15,683 nucleotides of DNA from Oscillospiraceae bacterium. Lineage in GTDB: Bacteria > Bacillota > Clostridia > Oscillospirales > Ruminococcaceae. The notes under the pieces are model-generated. The model saw only the letters and a list, made by a program, of their open reading frames with translations. It searched no databases and was not told the DNA's origin. The stretch spans positions 1 through 15,683 of the forward strand of contig JAGAEK010000134.1 in assembly GCA_017828835.1 (NCBI GenBank), in the 5' to 3' direction. Below are positions 6,733 through 14,475 of this stretch, one piece after another. Made by a program: the position numbers and the translations under genes. Each line of letters starts with the position of its first letter. The stretch's first letter is position 1.

Positions 6733-7211
6733 GGATAGGACAAGGATACGATGCCCACAGACTGGCGGAAGGCAGAAAACTTATGATTGGCGGAGAAGAA
6801 ATTCCGCATAACAAGGGACTTTTGGGACATTCCGACGCCGACGTGCTTTTGCATGCAATAGCTGACGCTTTGCTCGGTGCCGCCGCGCTCGGAGATATCG
6901 GAAAACTTTTTCCGGACAGCGACGACAGGTATTTGGGAATAAGCAGCATGATACTTCTGAAGGAAACAGCTGAAACTTTGAAAAGGCACGGATACAGTAT
7001 AATAAATATCGACAGTACGGTTATAGCGCAAAGTCCGAAACTTTCCGGATATACGGAGAAAATGCGTGAAAATATAGCAAATGCCTGCGGTATTTCGGCG
7101 TGTTGCGTCAGTGTTAAAGCGACGACCGAGGAAAAGATGGGCTTTACCGGCTCGGAAGAAGGTATAGCAGCGACCGCGATAGCACTGATAAAAAACGATA
7201 AGGAAAAGTAG
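6729..7211 (+). CDS. ispF: 2-C-methyl-D-erythritol 2,4-cyclodiphosphate synthase IspF
   Basis: IspF cyclises CDP-methylerythritol 2-phosphate to the 2,4-cyclodiphosphate with release of CMP, two steps after IspD. The 160-residue product shows the family start RIGQGYDAHRL with metal ligands Asp8 and His10. It also has HSDADVLLHAIADALLGAA (34-52, with His42), GDIGKLFPDSD (55-65) and the C-terminal ATTEEKMGFTGSEEGIAA block. The start is GTG at 6729, not the longer open reading frame that begins at 6603: GGAGG at 6716-6720 is 8 nt upstream and the homology begins at the next codon. It overlaps the ispD stop by 3 nt. A strong terminator follows, closing the operon. Identification is firm. Confidence 0.97.
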   Translation: MRIGQGYDAHRLAEGRKLMIGGEEIPHNKGLLGHSDADVLLHAIADALLGAAALGDIGKLFPDSDDRYLGISSMILLKETAETLKRHGYSIINIDSTVIAQSPKLSGYTEKMRENIANACGISACCVSVKATTEEKMGFTGSEEGIAATAIALIKNDKEK

Positions 7212-7234
7212 ATTTTAAAAACTTAAGTTGATTC

Positions 7235-7264
7235 AAAGCCGACGTTAATTAACGTCGGCTTTTT
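7235..7264 (+). terminator. Intrinsic terminator after ispF
   Basis: A perfect inverted repeat has arms AAAGCCGACGTT (7235-7246) and AACGTCGGCTTT (7251-7262) around an AATT loop, followed by further T residues to 7264. The GC-rich stem with a T tract is a textbook rho-independent terminator for the 4725-7211 operon. Confidence 0.93.
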
Positions 7265-7277
7265 GTTGCCGGATATT

Positions 7278-7307
7278 TTGTCAAAAACAAATCCGACAGC
7301 ATAAAAT
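7278..7307 (+). promoter_or_regulatory. Candidate promoter for the DUF3343-cysteine desulfurase pair
   Basis: TTGTCA (7278-7283) and TAAAAT (7302-7307) are spaced 18 nt apart, 47 nt before the DUF3343 start and just after the ispF terminator. Position and elements fit a sigma-A promoter of moderate strength. No other good candidate is visible in this gap. Confidence 0.55.
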
Positions 7308-7354
7308 AATATATCTGATACATCGGAAAAAGTCACAGAGAGGGTGTATGAATT

Positions 7355-7594
7355 ATGAAAAGCAAAAATGAGAGATATATTCCGGTAGGTTCGATAACGT
7401 ATGCGATAAAAGCGAAAAAAGTGCTTGAGAAAAAAGGAATAAGATCATATATAATCAGAGATTTTGAAGCCGCGGAAGGCTACGGGTGCGGCTACGTATT
7501 GAAAATAAACGGCACAGACGAGACCGTTGAAAGTGTGAAAAATATACTGATTGATGAAAAGATAAAATTCTGCGAGGAATGCGGAGGAAAATAA
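7355..7594 (+). CDS. DUF3343 protein, putative sulfur/selenium carrier
   Basis: The 79-residue protein matches DUF3343 (putative Se/S carrier-like). It opens with VGSITYAIKAKKVLEKKGI (residues 11-29), then has EGYGCGYVLKI (41-51) with the conserved Gly-Cys-Gly around Cys45, and a final helix. Family members are thought to shuttle sulfur or selenium near cysteine desulfurases; this is genomic-context inference, not established chemistry. The C-terminus KFCEECGGK adds a Cys73-x2-Cys76 pair and two glycines. The ATG at 7355 follows GAGAGGG with a rather long 10 nt spacing; the upstream ATG at 7348 is out of frame. The cysteine desulfurase begins 1 nt after its stop, supporting a shared function. 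Confidence 0.82.
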   Translation: MKSKNERYIPVGSITYAIKAKKVLEKKGIRSYIIRDFEAAEGYGCGYVLKINGTDETVESVKNILIDEKIKFCEECGGK

Positions 7595-7595
7595 A

Positions 7596-8747
7596 ATGAT
7601 TTATTTTGATAACGCGGCGACAAGTTATCCGAAACCGCATTCGGTTTATAAAGCGATAGAGAGAGCGTTGAAAAGATACGGAGCAAACCCCGGAAGAGGC
7701 GGCTATAAAATGTCTCTTGATACGTCGCAAAAGGTTTATGCCGCGCGGGAAGCTGCGGCGAAATTTTTCGGCAGCGGATACGCCGAAAGCGTGGCGTTTA
7801 CGCAAAACTGCACTTATGCGATAAATTTTGTGCTGAAAGGGTTGTTGAAACCCGGAGATCACGTCGTTATTTCCGATTTGGAGCATAACGCAGTGGCGAG
7901 ACCGGTATATTATATGAGCAAATATAACGGCGTTGAATATACCGTCGCACAGAACGAAAGTCTTTGGGGAGATGATGATTTTGAGAAAAAATGCGTTGAG
8001 AGCTTTAAAAAAAGCATAAGAAAAAACACTAAATTATTCGCGGTAGTTCACGCATCGAACGTTTTCGGAATAAAACAGCCGATAAAAAAACTCGGTGAGC
8101 TTGCGAAAGATAACGGGATCTTTATGATGTCGGATGCGGCGCAGACGGCGGGTACGGAAGATATAGATATAAAGAGAGATAATATCGATTTTCTCTGCGT
8201 TCCGGGACACAAGGGACTCTACGGCGCCGCCGGTATCGGTGCGCTTATAACGAACAAAGGAAACGAATTGACAAGTATCATACAGGGCGGGAGCGGCAAC
8301 CGTTCGCTTATGTATGAGCAGCCGGATTTCATGCCGGATAAATTCGAGAGCGGTACGATAAACGTCTCCGGAGCGATAGCGCTGGGAGAAGGAATAACGT
8401 TCGTTTCCGAAAACGTAAAAATGATCAGAGAAAAGGAATACGCGATAATAAAGTATATATATAAAAAGCTCAAAGAAGATCCGGAGATCGTGTTATATAC
8501 AGGGTGTCCCGAAGAAGAAACGTCCGTGCCGATACTGTCGTTCAATATCAAAGGGCAGTCGGGAGAAAAAACGTCATCGATGCTCGGAAACCTGGGAGTA
8601 GCGACACGCGGAGGGTATCATTGCGCCGCGCTGGCACACAAAAAATACGGCACCGATAAGTCGGGAACGTGCCGAATAAGTCCCGGAGCTTTCAATAATT
8701 TCGACGAAGCGGAAAGATTTATATGGAAATTGAAAAAAATTTATTAA
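7596..8747 (+). CDS. Cysteine desulfurase family protein (class V aminotransferase)
   Basis: This is a 383-residue PLP-dependent class V aminotransferase-fold enzyme that should remove sulfur (or selenium) from cysteine (or selenocysteine). Landmarks are YFDNAATSYPKP at the N-terminus, LEHNAVARP (95-103), SDAAQTAG (179-186, Asp binding the PLP nitrogen) and the Schiff-base lysine Lys206 in VPGHKGLYG. The cysteine-bearing block is RGGYHCAALAHKKYGT (338-353), with Cys343 as probable persulfide site, followed by CRISPGAFNN. The pattern resembles the desulfurase subfamily (TIGR01977-like) found with DUF3343, not the IscS/NifS housekeeping type. GGAGG lies just before the ATG, and the gene starts 1 nt after the DUF3343 stop. 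No terminator is visible after it. The substrate is not decided by sequence. Confidence 0.92.
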   Translation: MIYFDNAATSYPKPHSVYKAIERALKRYGANPGRGGYKMSLDTSQKVYAAREAAAKFFGSGYAESVAFTQNCTYAINFVLKGLLKPGDHVVISDLEHNAVARPVYYMSKYNGVEYTVAQNESLWGDDDFEKKCVESFKKSIRKNTKLFAVVHASNVFGIKQPIKKLGELAKDNGIFMMSDAAQTAGTEDIDIKRDNIDFLCVPGHKGLYGAAGIGALITNKGNELTSIIQGGSGNRSLMYEQPDFMPDKFESGTINVSGAIALGEGITFVSENVKMIREKEYAIIKYIYKKLKEDPEIVLYTGCPEEETSVPILSFNIKGQSGEKTSSMLGNLGVATRGGYHCAALAHKKYGTDKSGTCRISPGAFNNFDEAERFIWKLKKIY

Positions 8748-8764
8748 AATATAATAAAAAGCAT

Positions 8765-8792
8765 TTGAAAAGGCGTTATTTTGTGTTAATAT
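8765..8792 (+). promoter_or_regulatory. Sigma-A-type promoter with extended -10, ahead of cdaA
   Basis: TTGAAA (8765-8770) and TAATAT (8787-8792) are 16 nt apart, with TGT immediately before the -10 box. It lies 39 nt upstream of the cdaA ATG and probably drives cdaA, cdaR and the FAD oxidoreductase gene. An alternative -10, TATAAA at 8790, would need a 19 nt spacer and is less likely. Confidence 0.68.
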
Positions 8793-8831
8793 AAAATAGA
8801 ACAGATATGCAAAGCTTTGAGGGATGATTTT

Positions 8832-9749
8832 ATGTTTGAACAAATAGCGCAATCAACGTTTTGGCTCGAAATTTCCAAATTCTGGAAACAGATATGGGGA
8901 GCGATAACGGATATAGGAATACTCGACGTTATAGATATCATAATCGTCGCGTATTTGATATATAAAGTTATCTCCCTGGTCCACGAAACGAGAGCGGAAC
9001 AGCTTATAAAAGGCATCGTTTTGATGATAATCATTTATATAGTGTCTTCCGCTATAAAGCTGAAAACGCTTAGTTATATCATGAATAAAGTTTTGAGCAT
9101 AGGATTTTTGGCGTTGATAGTGGTCTTTCAGCCGGAGCTGCGAAGAATACTCGAAAGACTCGGAAGATCGAAGATATCGAATCTCAACGTGTTCGGGACC
9201 GTTGCGCCTGATGAGCTGGAATACGAGAATAAGATACGTTCGGCCATTGACGGTATATGTGAAGGCGTCGCGGATATGGCGCTGCAAAAGACCGGAGCGT
9301 TGATATGTATTGAAAGAAGAACTAAACTCGGAGAGATAATACACACCGGGACCGTGTTGAACGCGGATCTAACCGCAGAACTTATAGGGAGTATATTTTT
9401 CCCGAATTCGCCTCTTCACGACGGAGCAATGATAGTGAGGGACGGGAAAATATACGCCGCCGGATGTTTTTTACCGCTGTCTCAATCGAACGAACTGAAC
9501 AAACAGCTCGGCACGAGACACCGCTCGGCATTGGGAATGAGCGAAAACTCGGATGCCGTTATAGTGGTGGTATCGGAGGAAACGGGAATAATATCAGTTG
9601 CAAAAAACGGATCACTTTCGAGAAATTACGACGTTGTAACGTTGAAAAACGAGCTTATCGCAGATTTGATCCCTGAAAAGATAACGCCGCAGGGAGATAA
9701 AAAATCCGTATTTCGGAAGGGAAAGAAAAATGAAGAAACTAAAAATTGA
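8832..9749 (+). CDS. cdaA: Diadenylate cyclase CdaA
   Basis: CdaA is the membrane-bound diadenylate cyclase that makes c-di-AMP from two ATP, a messenger controlling potassium, osmolyte and cell-wall balance. The 305-residue product has three N-terminal hydrophobic segments (about 30-50, 58-76 and 85-99). A linker follows with VVFQPELRRILERLGR (97-112), and then a DAC domain with HDGAMIV (196-202, Asp197-Gly-Ala) and TRHRSALG (228-235, Arg-His-Arg), the two nucleotide-binding motifs. I choose ATG 8832 over the TTG at 8817 because GAGGG at 8819-8823 is 8 nt upstream of the ATG and would lie inside the longer version. It overlaps cdaR by 20 nt. The usual third gene, glmM, is absent. Function is firm. 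Confidence 0.97.
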   Translation: MFEQIAQSTFWLEISKFWKQIWGAITDIGILDVIDIIIVAYLIYKVISLVHETRAEQLIKGIVLMIIIYIVSSAIKLKTLSYIMNKVLSIGFLALIVVFQPELRRILERLGRSKISNLNVFGTVAPDELEYENKIRSAIDGICEGVADMALQKTGALICIERRTKLGEIIHTGTVLNADLTAELIGSIFFPNSPLHDGAMIVRDGKIYAAGCFLPLSQSNELNKQLGTRHRSALGMSENSDAVIVVVSEETGIISVAKNGSLSRNYDVVTLKNELIADLIPEKITPQGDKKSVFRKGKKNEETKN

Positions 9750-10989
9750 CAGTATATTCAACAATAAAAAATATTTGCGGATATTCTCGTTGCTTTTGGC
9801 TATAATAGCTTGGTTTTTCGTGATATTTGTGGTCAGTCCCGAAAAGACTAAAACGATATCGGGGTTATCGGTCAGACTCAGCTCGAATTACATTACGGCG
9901 GAGAAACTTGAACTGCAGGCGATCGAAGGACTGGATCAAAAGATCGACGTTGTGATAGTCGGAAACAGAAGCGTCGTCGATACCGTAACTCAGAGCGATA
10001 TCGCCGTATACGCTTCTCTGGACGACGTTACAGAAAGAGGAACTTATACTCTTACGCTGCGCGGCGAGAATACCACGAATAAAAATTTCAACATAATTTC
10101 GCTGTCTCCGACAAATATCGACGTAAAATTCGACAGAGTCGTCAGCAAGACGCTGACGGTAGACGTGGATATATCAGGGCTTGAGATCGAGAAAGGATTC
10201 GTCGCGGAGAATTACACGGTATCCCCGAGCGAAATAGTCGTTACCGGCCCTGAAAAAGAGATTGAATCGATCGAAAAATGTTCAGTAAAGATCGAGACGG
10301 ATTCCAAAGTAAATTCGACTGTGTCGTTCAAAAATCAAAAAATAAGGATATTTGACTCAAACGGATACGAAATAGACTCAAGATATGTGATCATTGACAA
10401 ATCGGATGCGAACGAAGTCGTCCCCGTATTGAACATAAAGAGTTTGCCGGTGGAAATAAGATTTACGAATGTACCTTCTTATTTTTCGCTGGATTCGTTG
10501 AGCTACAGTTTGTCAAACGAGGAAATACTTATAGCGGGCCCGTCTTCGATCGTCGATAACTATAATTCGATACAGCTCGGAGAGATCAGTTTAGCGTCAC
10601 TAAAGCCGACGGATACCTATTCTTTTGACGTAAATCTTCCCGCGGGATTCGTCAATATGGAAAACGTCGAAACGGTAACCGTTACTTTTGATATGGATTC
10701 GTATACTTCAAAAGAAATATCCGTAACAGATTTCAGAGTTACGGATATTCCGGAAAATTACAATATATCCGTTATTACAAAGAGCATAAACGGCATAAAG
10801 GTCTACGGTCCGAGAGAGGTCGTGAATTTGCTGTCGGCGCAAGACGTTATTGCGGAAGTTAAAATAAGAGGTAACAATATCGTCGTCGGACAGTGCAGAA
10901 TACCCGTGTCTTTATATATACCGTTAAATCAATCGATCTGGACTTACGGAGATTATTCCGTAATAATAGAAGTAAAAGAGCAAGAATAA
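9730..10989 (+). CDS. cdaR: CdaA regulatory protein CdaR (YbbR-domain)
   Basis: CdaR is a single-pass membrane protein whose outer YbbR domains modulate CdaA. The 419-residue product has a cytoplasmic basic N-terminus, one transmembrane helix at about residues 17-35, and then four YbbR-like repeats at roughly 44-135, 136-222, 236-325 and 332-405. Each repeat shows the strand pattern ending in a V-x-G-P or comparable turn, as in EIVVTGPEKEIESI, EILIAGPSSIVDNY and GIKVYGPREVVNLL. The first repeat has VVIVGNRSVVDTV instead. The ATG at 9730 lies inside the end of cdaA, with GGAAGGGAAAG just upstream, so translation is coupled. The partnership with cdaA is the standard Firmicute arrangement. The FAD oxidoreductase gene follows 19 nt later. 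Confidence 0.94.
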   Translation: MKKLKIDSIFNNKKYLRIFSLLLAIIAWFFVIFVVSPEKTKTISGLSVRLSSNYITAEKLELQAIEGLDQKIDVVIVGNRSVVDTVTQSDIAVYASLDDVTERGTYTLTLRGENTTNKNFNIISLSPTNIDVKFDRVVSKTLTVDVDISGLEIEKGFVAENYTVSPSEIVVTGPEKEIESIEKCSVKIETDSKVNSTVSFKNQKIRIFDSNGYEIDSRYVIIDKSDANEVVPVLNIKSLPVEIRFTNVPSYFSLDSLSYSLSNEEILIAGPSSIVDNYNSIQLGEISLASLKPTDTYSFDVNLPAGFVNMENVETVTVTFDMDSYTSKEISVTDFRVTDIPENYNISVITKSINGIKVYGPREVVNLLSAQDVIAEVKIRGNNIVVGQCRIPVSLYIPLNQSIWTYGDYSVIIEVKEQE

Positions 10990-11008
10990 AAGGAATACGG
11001 TCATAATT

Positions 11009-12604
11009 ATGGCGATAATAGTTTCGGATATAAGGCTCGGTATCGACGAACCCGAGGAATATGCGTTTGACGAAGCTTGCAGACGATTGAATATAAAGCG
11101 TTCTCAAGCCGACAGGATATATCTTGTCAAAAGCTCAGTTGACGCGAGGAAAAAAGAGATAAGTTTCGTATATTCGGTCGGCGTCACACTTAAAAGTGTC
11201 GGCGAAGAGAATATAGTTTCGAAGCTGAATGACGATAAGATACATATCCAAAAAGACGTAAAAATTGCCGTCGATCACGGAGACGAAAAACTCAGATTCC
11301 CGCCTTTGATAGTAGGTTTCGGACCTGCGGGAATGTTTGCGGGACTGCTGCTTGCGAGAAACGGTTATTCGCCGATAATACTTGAACGTGGGGAAGATAT
11401 AGACAAAAGAGTGAATACGGTCGAAACTTTTTGGAAAACCGGCAAGCTCGACGAAAACAGCAACGTACAGTTCGGAGAAGGCGGAGCAGGCGCTTTTTCC
11501 GACGGAAAACTCAACACGAGAATAAACGACGAAAGATGCCGATACGTTCTTGAAGAATTCGTCAAAGCAGGAGCGCCGGAGGATATACTTTATAAATCGA
11601 ATCCGCATATCGGGACCGATCTTTTGAGAGGCGTTGTGAAAAGCGTGCGCTCCGAGATAGAAAAATACGGCGGAAAAATCAGATTCGGAGCGAAAGCTGA
11701 GAAATTTGTGTTGAAAAACGGCAGATTATGCGGAATAATCTGTAATGGTGAATACATTGACAGCGCTGTTGCTGCATTATGTATAGGGCATAGCTCGAGA
11801 GATACCTTTGAATCGCTGTATAAGGAAGGATTTCTGATGCAGAGCAAGCCTTTTTCCGTAGGAGTCAGGATAGAGCATAAACAAAAGAACATCAACGAAG
11901 CGCTCTACGGAGAATTTGCCGGACATCCGAGACTCGGGCAAGCGGAATACAAGCTTTCGAAACGTTATCCCGATGCTAACGCGGTCTACAGTTTCTGTAT
12001 GTGTCCCGGCGGATACGTAGTCGCGGCGGCGTCCGAAAAAGACGCGGTAGTAACGAACGGGATGAGCAGTAGAATGAGAGATTCGGAAAACGCGAATTCG
12101 GCGCTTGTCGTATCTGTTGATCAAAGGGATTTCGGAAACGGAGTGTTTAGCGGAGTCGAATACCAGAGAAGACTTGAAAGGTTCGCCTACGCATCGGGCA
12201 AAGGAGAATATAAAGCGCCGGCGCAGACGGTAGGTAATTTTTTGAACGGAACGGATACATACCGCATCGGAAAGATAATACCGAGTTACCCGAGAGGCGT
12301 TACCGAAACCGATCTGAGCGCACCTTTTTCCGAAAGGATAGTAAATTCTCTCAAAGACGGAATAAGATCGTTTGATTTGAAAATAAAAGGATTTGCAGAT
12401 CCTTACGCCGTTATGACCGGATACGAGACGAGAACGTCTTCGCCGGTGAGGATAATCCGAAACGGCTTTTTCACATCCGAAACCGCTGACGGAGTATATC
12501 CTTGCGGAGAGGGAGCCGGATACGCCGGCGGTATAATGAGCGCCGCGGTGGACGGAATAAGAGTTGCGCTTGCGATAATGAACAGATATGCACCGATCGA
12601 ATAA
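11009..12604 (+). CDS. FAD-dependent oxidoreductase, COG2509-like
   Basis: This is a 531-residue uncharacterised FAD-dependent dehydrogenase. An N-terminal ~95-residue domain starts IIVSDIRLGIDE and contains a probable RNA-binding-like alpha/beta fold. The FAD-binding site follows: IVGFGPAGMFAGLLLARNG (101-119, GxGPAG at 103-108) ending in the acidic strand end LERG. Next is the family signature QFGEGGAGAFSDGKLNTRI, then the middle substrate domain. The C-terminal FAD motif YPCGEGAGYAGGIMSAAVDG sits just before the end. The pattern fits the COG2509/HI0933-like group, which has no established substrate. It starts 19 nt after cdaR; the only SD-like AAAGGAA is 14 nt upstream of the ATG, so initiation may be weak or coupled. 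A bidirectional terminator follows. Confidence 0.85.
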   Translation: MAIIVSDIRLGIDEPEEYAFDEACRRLNIKRSQADRIYLVKSSVDARKKEISFVYSVGVTLKSVGEENIVSKLNDDKIHIQKDVKIAVDHGDEKLRFPPLIVGFGPAGMFAGLLLARNGYSPIILERGEDIDKRVNTVETFWKTGKLDENSNVQFGEGGAGAFSDGKLNTRINDERCRYVLEEFVKAGAPEDILYKSNPHIGTDLLRGVVKSVRSEIEKYGGKIRFGAKAEKFVLKNGRLCGIICNGEYIDSAVAALCIGHSSRDTFESLYKEGFLMQSKPFSVGVRIEHKQKNINEALYGEFAGHPRLGQAEYKLSKRYPDANAVYSFCMCPGGYVVAAASEKDAVVTNGMSSRMRDSENANSALVVSVDQRDFGNGVFSGVEYQRRLERFAYASGKGEYKAPAQTVGNFLNGTDTYRIGKIIPSYPRGVTETDLSAPFSERIVNSLKDGIRSFDLKIKGFADPYAVMTGYETRTSSPVRIIRNGFFTSETADGVYPCGEGAGYAGGIMSAAVDGIRVALAIMNRYAPIE

Positions 12605-12614
12605 TATAAAAAAA

Positions 12615-12645
12615 GAGACTGTATCCTTTAACAGAATACAGTCTC
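12615..12645. terminator. Bidirectional terminator between FAD gene and rpmB
   Basis: Arms GAGACTGTAT (12615-12624) and ATACAGTCTC (12636-12645) form a perfect 10 bp stem with an 11 nt loop. T residues follow on the plus strand (AATTTTGTTT). On the minus strand the stem is followed by a seven-T run, so transcripts of the convergent FAD gene and rpmB should both end here. Confidence 0.9.
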
Positions 12646-12662
12646 AATTTTGTTTGACGAAA

Positions 12663-12851
12663 TCAGACAGCTCTTGTAACCTTATCGGAACGAAGGCAAC
12701 GGGAGCAAACATAGATGTGACGGGGAGAACCGTCAACCAACGCTTTAACGCGCCTGACGTTGGGCTTCCAGGTTCTGTTGGAACGCCTATGAGAGTGCGA
12801 AACTTTGATTCCGAAAGTAACGCCCTTTCCGCAGATATCACATTTAGCCAT
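12663..12851 (-). CDS. rpmB: 50S ribosomal protein L28
   Basis: The 62-residue product is ribosomal protein L28, a small basic component of the large subunit. It reads MAKCDICGKGVTFGIKVSHS at the N-terminus, then HRRSNRTWKPNVRRVKA. Cysteines 4, 7, 49 and 52 form two CxxC pairs, so this is the zinc-binding (C+) type. The true start is ATG 12851, where AAAGGAGGTG lies about 7 nt upstream; an in-frame extension to 12872 would include the ribosome binding site. It stands alone, convergent with the FAD gene and sharing its terminator, with a strong promoter upstream. Length and composition are normal. Confidence 0.98.
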   Translation of the reverse strand: MAKCDICGKGVTFGIKVSHSHRRSNRTWKPNVRRVKALVDGSPRHIYVCSRCLRSDKVTRAV

Positions 12852-12895
12852 ACTTTGCACCTCCTTTTGCAACTAAACAAAACGTTAACGGAAAT

Positions 12896-12924
12896 ATATT
12901 AACAGAAAAAAATCATAAAAGCAA
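12896..12924 (-). promoter_or_regulatory. Sigma-A-type promoter for rpmB
   Basis: On the minus strand TTGCTT (12924-12919) and TAATAT (12901-12896) are separated by 17 nt, with TGT in front of the -10 box. It is 44 nt upstream of the rpmB ATG, in an A/T-rich region shared with a divergent promoter. Confidence 0.7.
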
Positions 12925-12988
12925 GAGTTTTTTTAAAATAATTGCAAAAAATTATAGCGTTATTTTTTACGATAAGCGAATTAACGAC

Positions 12989-13017
12989 TTGTAATTAGAT
13001 TTAGAATATTATATAAT
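12989..13017 (+). promoter_or_regulatory. Sigma-A-type promoter for the site-2 protease-scpAB operon
   Basis: TTGTAA (12989-12994) and TATAAT (13012-13017) have a 17 nt spacer. The ATG of the protease gene lies 29 nt downstream with GGAGG between. The -10 lies inside a 16 bp perfect A/T palindrome (13005-13020). The promoter probably serves the genes to at least 15660, because their spacing is 9-13 nt with no terminator between. Confidence 0.75.
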
Positions 13018-13046
13018 ATTATAGATTATTATATTCGGAGGCAAAA

Positions 13047-13733
13047 ATGTTTACGTTATTCAACGGAAATTGGAGCGATACTCTTTATATTTTCTGCATC
13101 CGAGCGTTTATAGCCGTTACGGTTTTGCCGATACACGAATGGGCGCACGGATACGTTGCCTACCGTATGGGCGACGATACGGCGAAAAGACTGGGCAGAC
13201 TTTCGCTGAACCCTTTGCGCCATTTGGACCCGATAGGAGCGGTCGCTCTAGTGTTTACAGGCATAGGATGGGCAAAACCGGTACCGATAAATCCGAATAA
13301 TTTCCAAAAGAGAAAATTGGGTATGGCACTGTCCGCGCTCGCTGGCCCCATGTCGAATTTCTTGATTGCGGTCATCGGAGTCGTACTTTTAAAAATATCA
13401 GGTATGATAATGTATGATAACCATGTTTATTATACCGATGCAGGAAAAATAATAAGAGAAATATTGAGCATAGTTATTCAGGTGAATATTTCGCTTGCCG
13501 TTTTCAATCTGCTGCCGATACCTCCGCTTGACGGATCAAGACTCGCGTCTTATTTTCTTCCGGAGAAAACTTATTTCGGGATAATGAAATATGAGCGTAT
13601 ATTCATGCTGGCGTTGATGATCGCTTTGTTCATGGGATACCTTGACCGTCCGCTTGAAATAATAACGGATGCCGCTATAAGGTTTTTGGATATAATAACG
13701 TATCCGATAGACTGGATATATAAAATGCTTTAA
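13047..13733 (+). CDS. Site-2 protease family (M50) membrane metalloprotease
   Basis: This is a 228-residue polytopic membrane protein of the M50 site-2 protease family, an intramembrane zinc protease type. His30-Glu31-Trp-Ala-His34 (HEWAH) is the zinc-binding HExxH motif within the first hydrophobic segments. NLLPIPPLDGSRL (154-166) is the distal motif carrying the third ligand, Asp162. Other conserved features are LGRLSLNPLRHLDPIGA (49-65), GWAKPVPINP (74-83) and LAGPMSNF (98-105). No PDZ domain or CBS domain is present, so it is a minimal version, unlike RseP or SpoIVFB. GGAGG lies 7 nt upstream of the ATG. In Clostridia such genes are commonly found just before scpA, as here. The substrate is unknown. 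Confidence 0.92.
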   Translation: MFTLFNGNWSDTLYIFCIRAFIAVTVLPIHEWAHGYVAYRMGDDTAKRLGRLSLNPLRHLDPIGAVALVFTGIGWAKPVPINPNNFQKRKLGMALSALAGPMSNFLIAVIGVVLLKISGMIMYDNHVYYTDAGKIIREILSIVIQVNISLAVFNLLPIPPLDGSRLASYFLPEKTYFGIMKYERIFMLALMIALFMGYLDRPLEIITDAAIRFLDIITYPIDWIYKML

Positions 13734-13746
13734 ACGAGGAAAGAAT

Positions 13747-14463
13747 ATGGAAAAGCTTACCTTTAAGTTTGCGGATTACGAAGGACCGCTGGATCTGATA
13801 TTGTTTTTGATATCGAAACACAAGCTCGATATATTCGATATCAATATTTCGGATCTTTTGGAACAGTATTTGAAATATATAGAAGGTATCGAAGAAAGAT
13901 CGCCGGAAACGGCAAGTGATTTTCTTGAGATGGCGGCAAGATTGGTATACATAAAAACGGTTTCGCTGCTTCCGAAGAGAGAGGACGAAGAGAAGGAGCT
14001 AAAAGAAGAACTTACAGGACAGCTGATCGAGTTAAGGATGTGCAAAGAGGCGGCTTATATGCTTTCTCAGCTTTACAAGGGGGACAGTATTTTTGTCAGG
14101 AGCCAAGAGCCGGTCGAAGCTGACAAGACCTACGAACGGGTACATCTTTCATCCGAGATAATGCTTGCTTATTTATCAGCACTCGGAAAACATAAACGCT
14201 TTACTCCGCCTCCGATAGAGTCGTTCAAAGGGATAGTTGCAACGAGAGTCGTTTCGGTATCGTCGAGGATAGTTCATATAATGAAACGGTTATACCGGGA
14301 ATCCGAAATATTTTTCAGCGGACTTTTTTACGATGCCGGAGACAGAAGCGGAATAGTGGCGACGTTTCTTGCAACGCTCGAACTTATAAAGTCGAGAAGG
14401 ATATCGATCGAAGACGACGGAAAAATAAATTTTATAAGAACGAAGAAAAATTCCGATGATTGA
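13747..14463 (+). CDS. scpA: Segregation and condensation protein A
   Basis: ScpA is the kleisin subunit of the SMC-ScpA-ScpB condensin complex, bridging SMC heads and bound by an ScpB dimer, for chromosome organisation and segregation. The 238-residue product opens with the hallmark FADYEGPLDLILFLISKHKLDI (8-29) and has EMAARLVYIKTVSLLP (61-76). The C-terminal winged-helix part includes GIVATFLATLELIKSRRISI. Length is normal. GAGGAAAG lies a few nt before the ATG at 13747. It follows the protease gene by 13 nt and precedes scpB by 12 nt. Confidence 0.97.
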   Translation: MEKLTFKFADYEGPLDLILFLISKHKLDIFDINISDLLEQYLKYIEGIEERSPETASDFLEMAARLVYIKTVSLLPKREDEEKELKEELTGQLIELRMCKEAAYMLSQLYKGDSIFVRSQEPVEADKTYERVHLSSEIMLAYLSALGKHKRFTPPPIESFKGIVATRVVSVSSRIVHIMKRLYRESEIFFSGLFYDAGDRSGIVATFLATLELIKSRRISIEDDGKINFIRTKKNSDD

Positions 14464-14475
14464 GGATGAATAAAT

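Noticed and set aside
8730..8755. TTGAAA...TATAAT after the cysteine desulfurase stop, considered as an upstream cdaA promoter
   Set aside because: The spacer is only 14 nt; the pair at 8765-8792 has better spacing and an extended -10.
12588..12902. Open frame of 104 codons on the plus strand over the terminator and rpmB
   Set aside because: It runs through the bidirectional terminator and antisense to rpmB, whose identity is certain.
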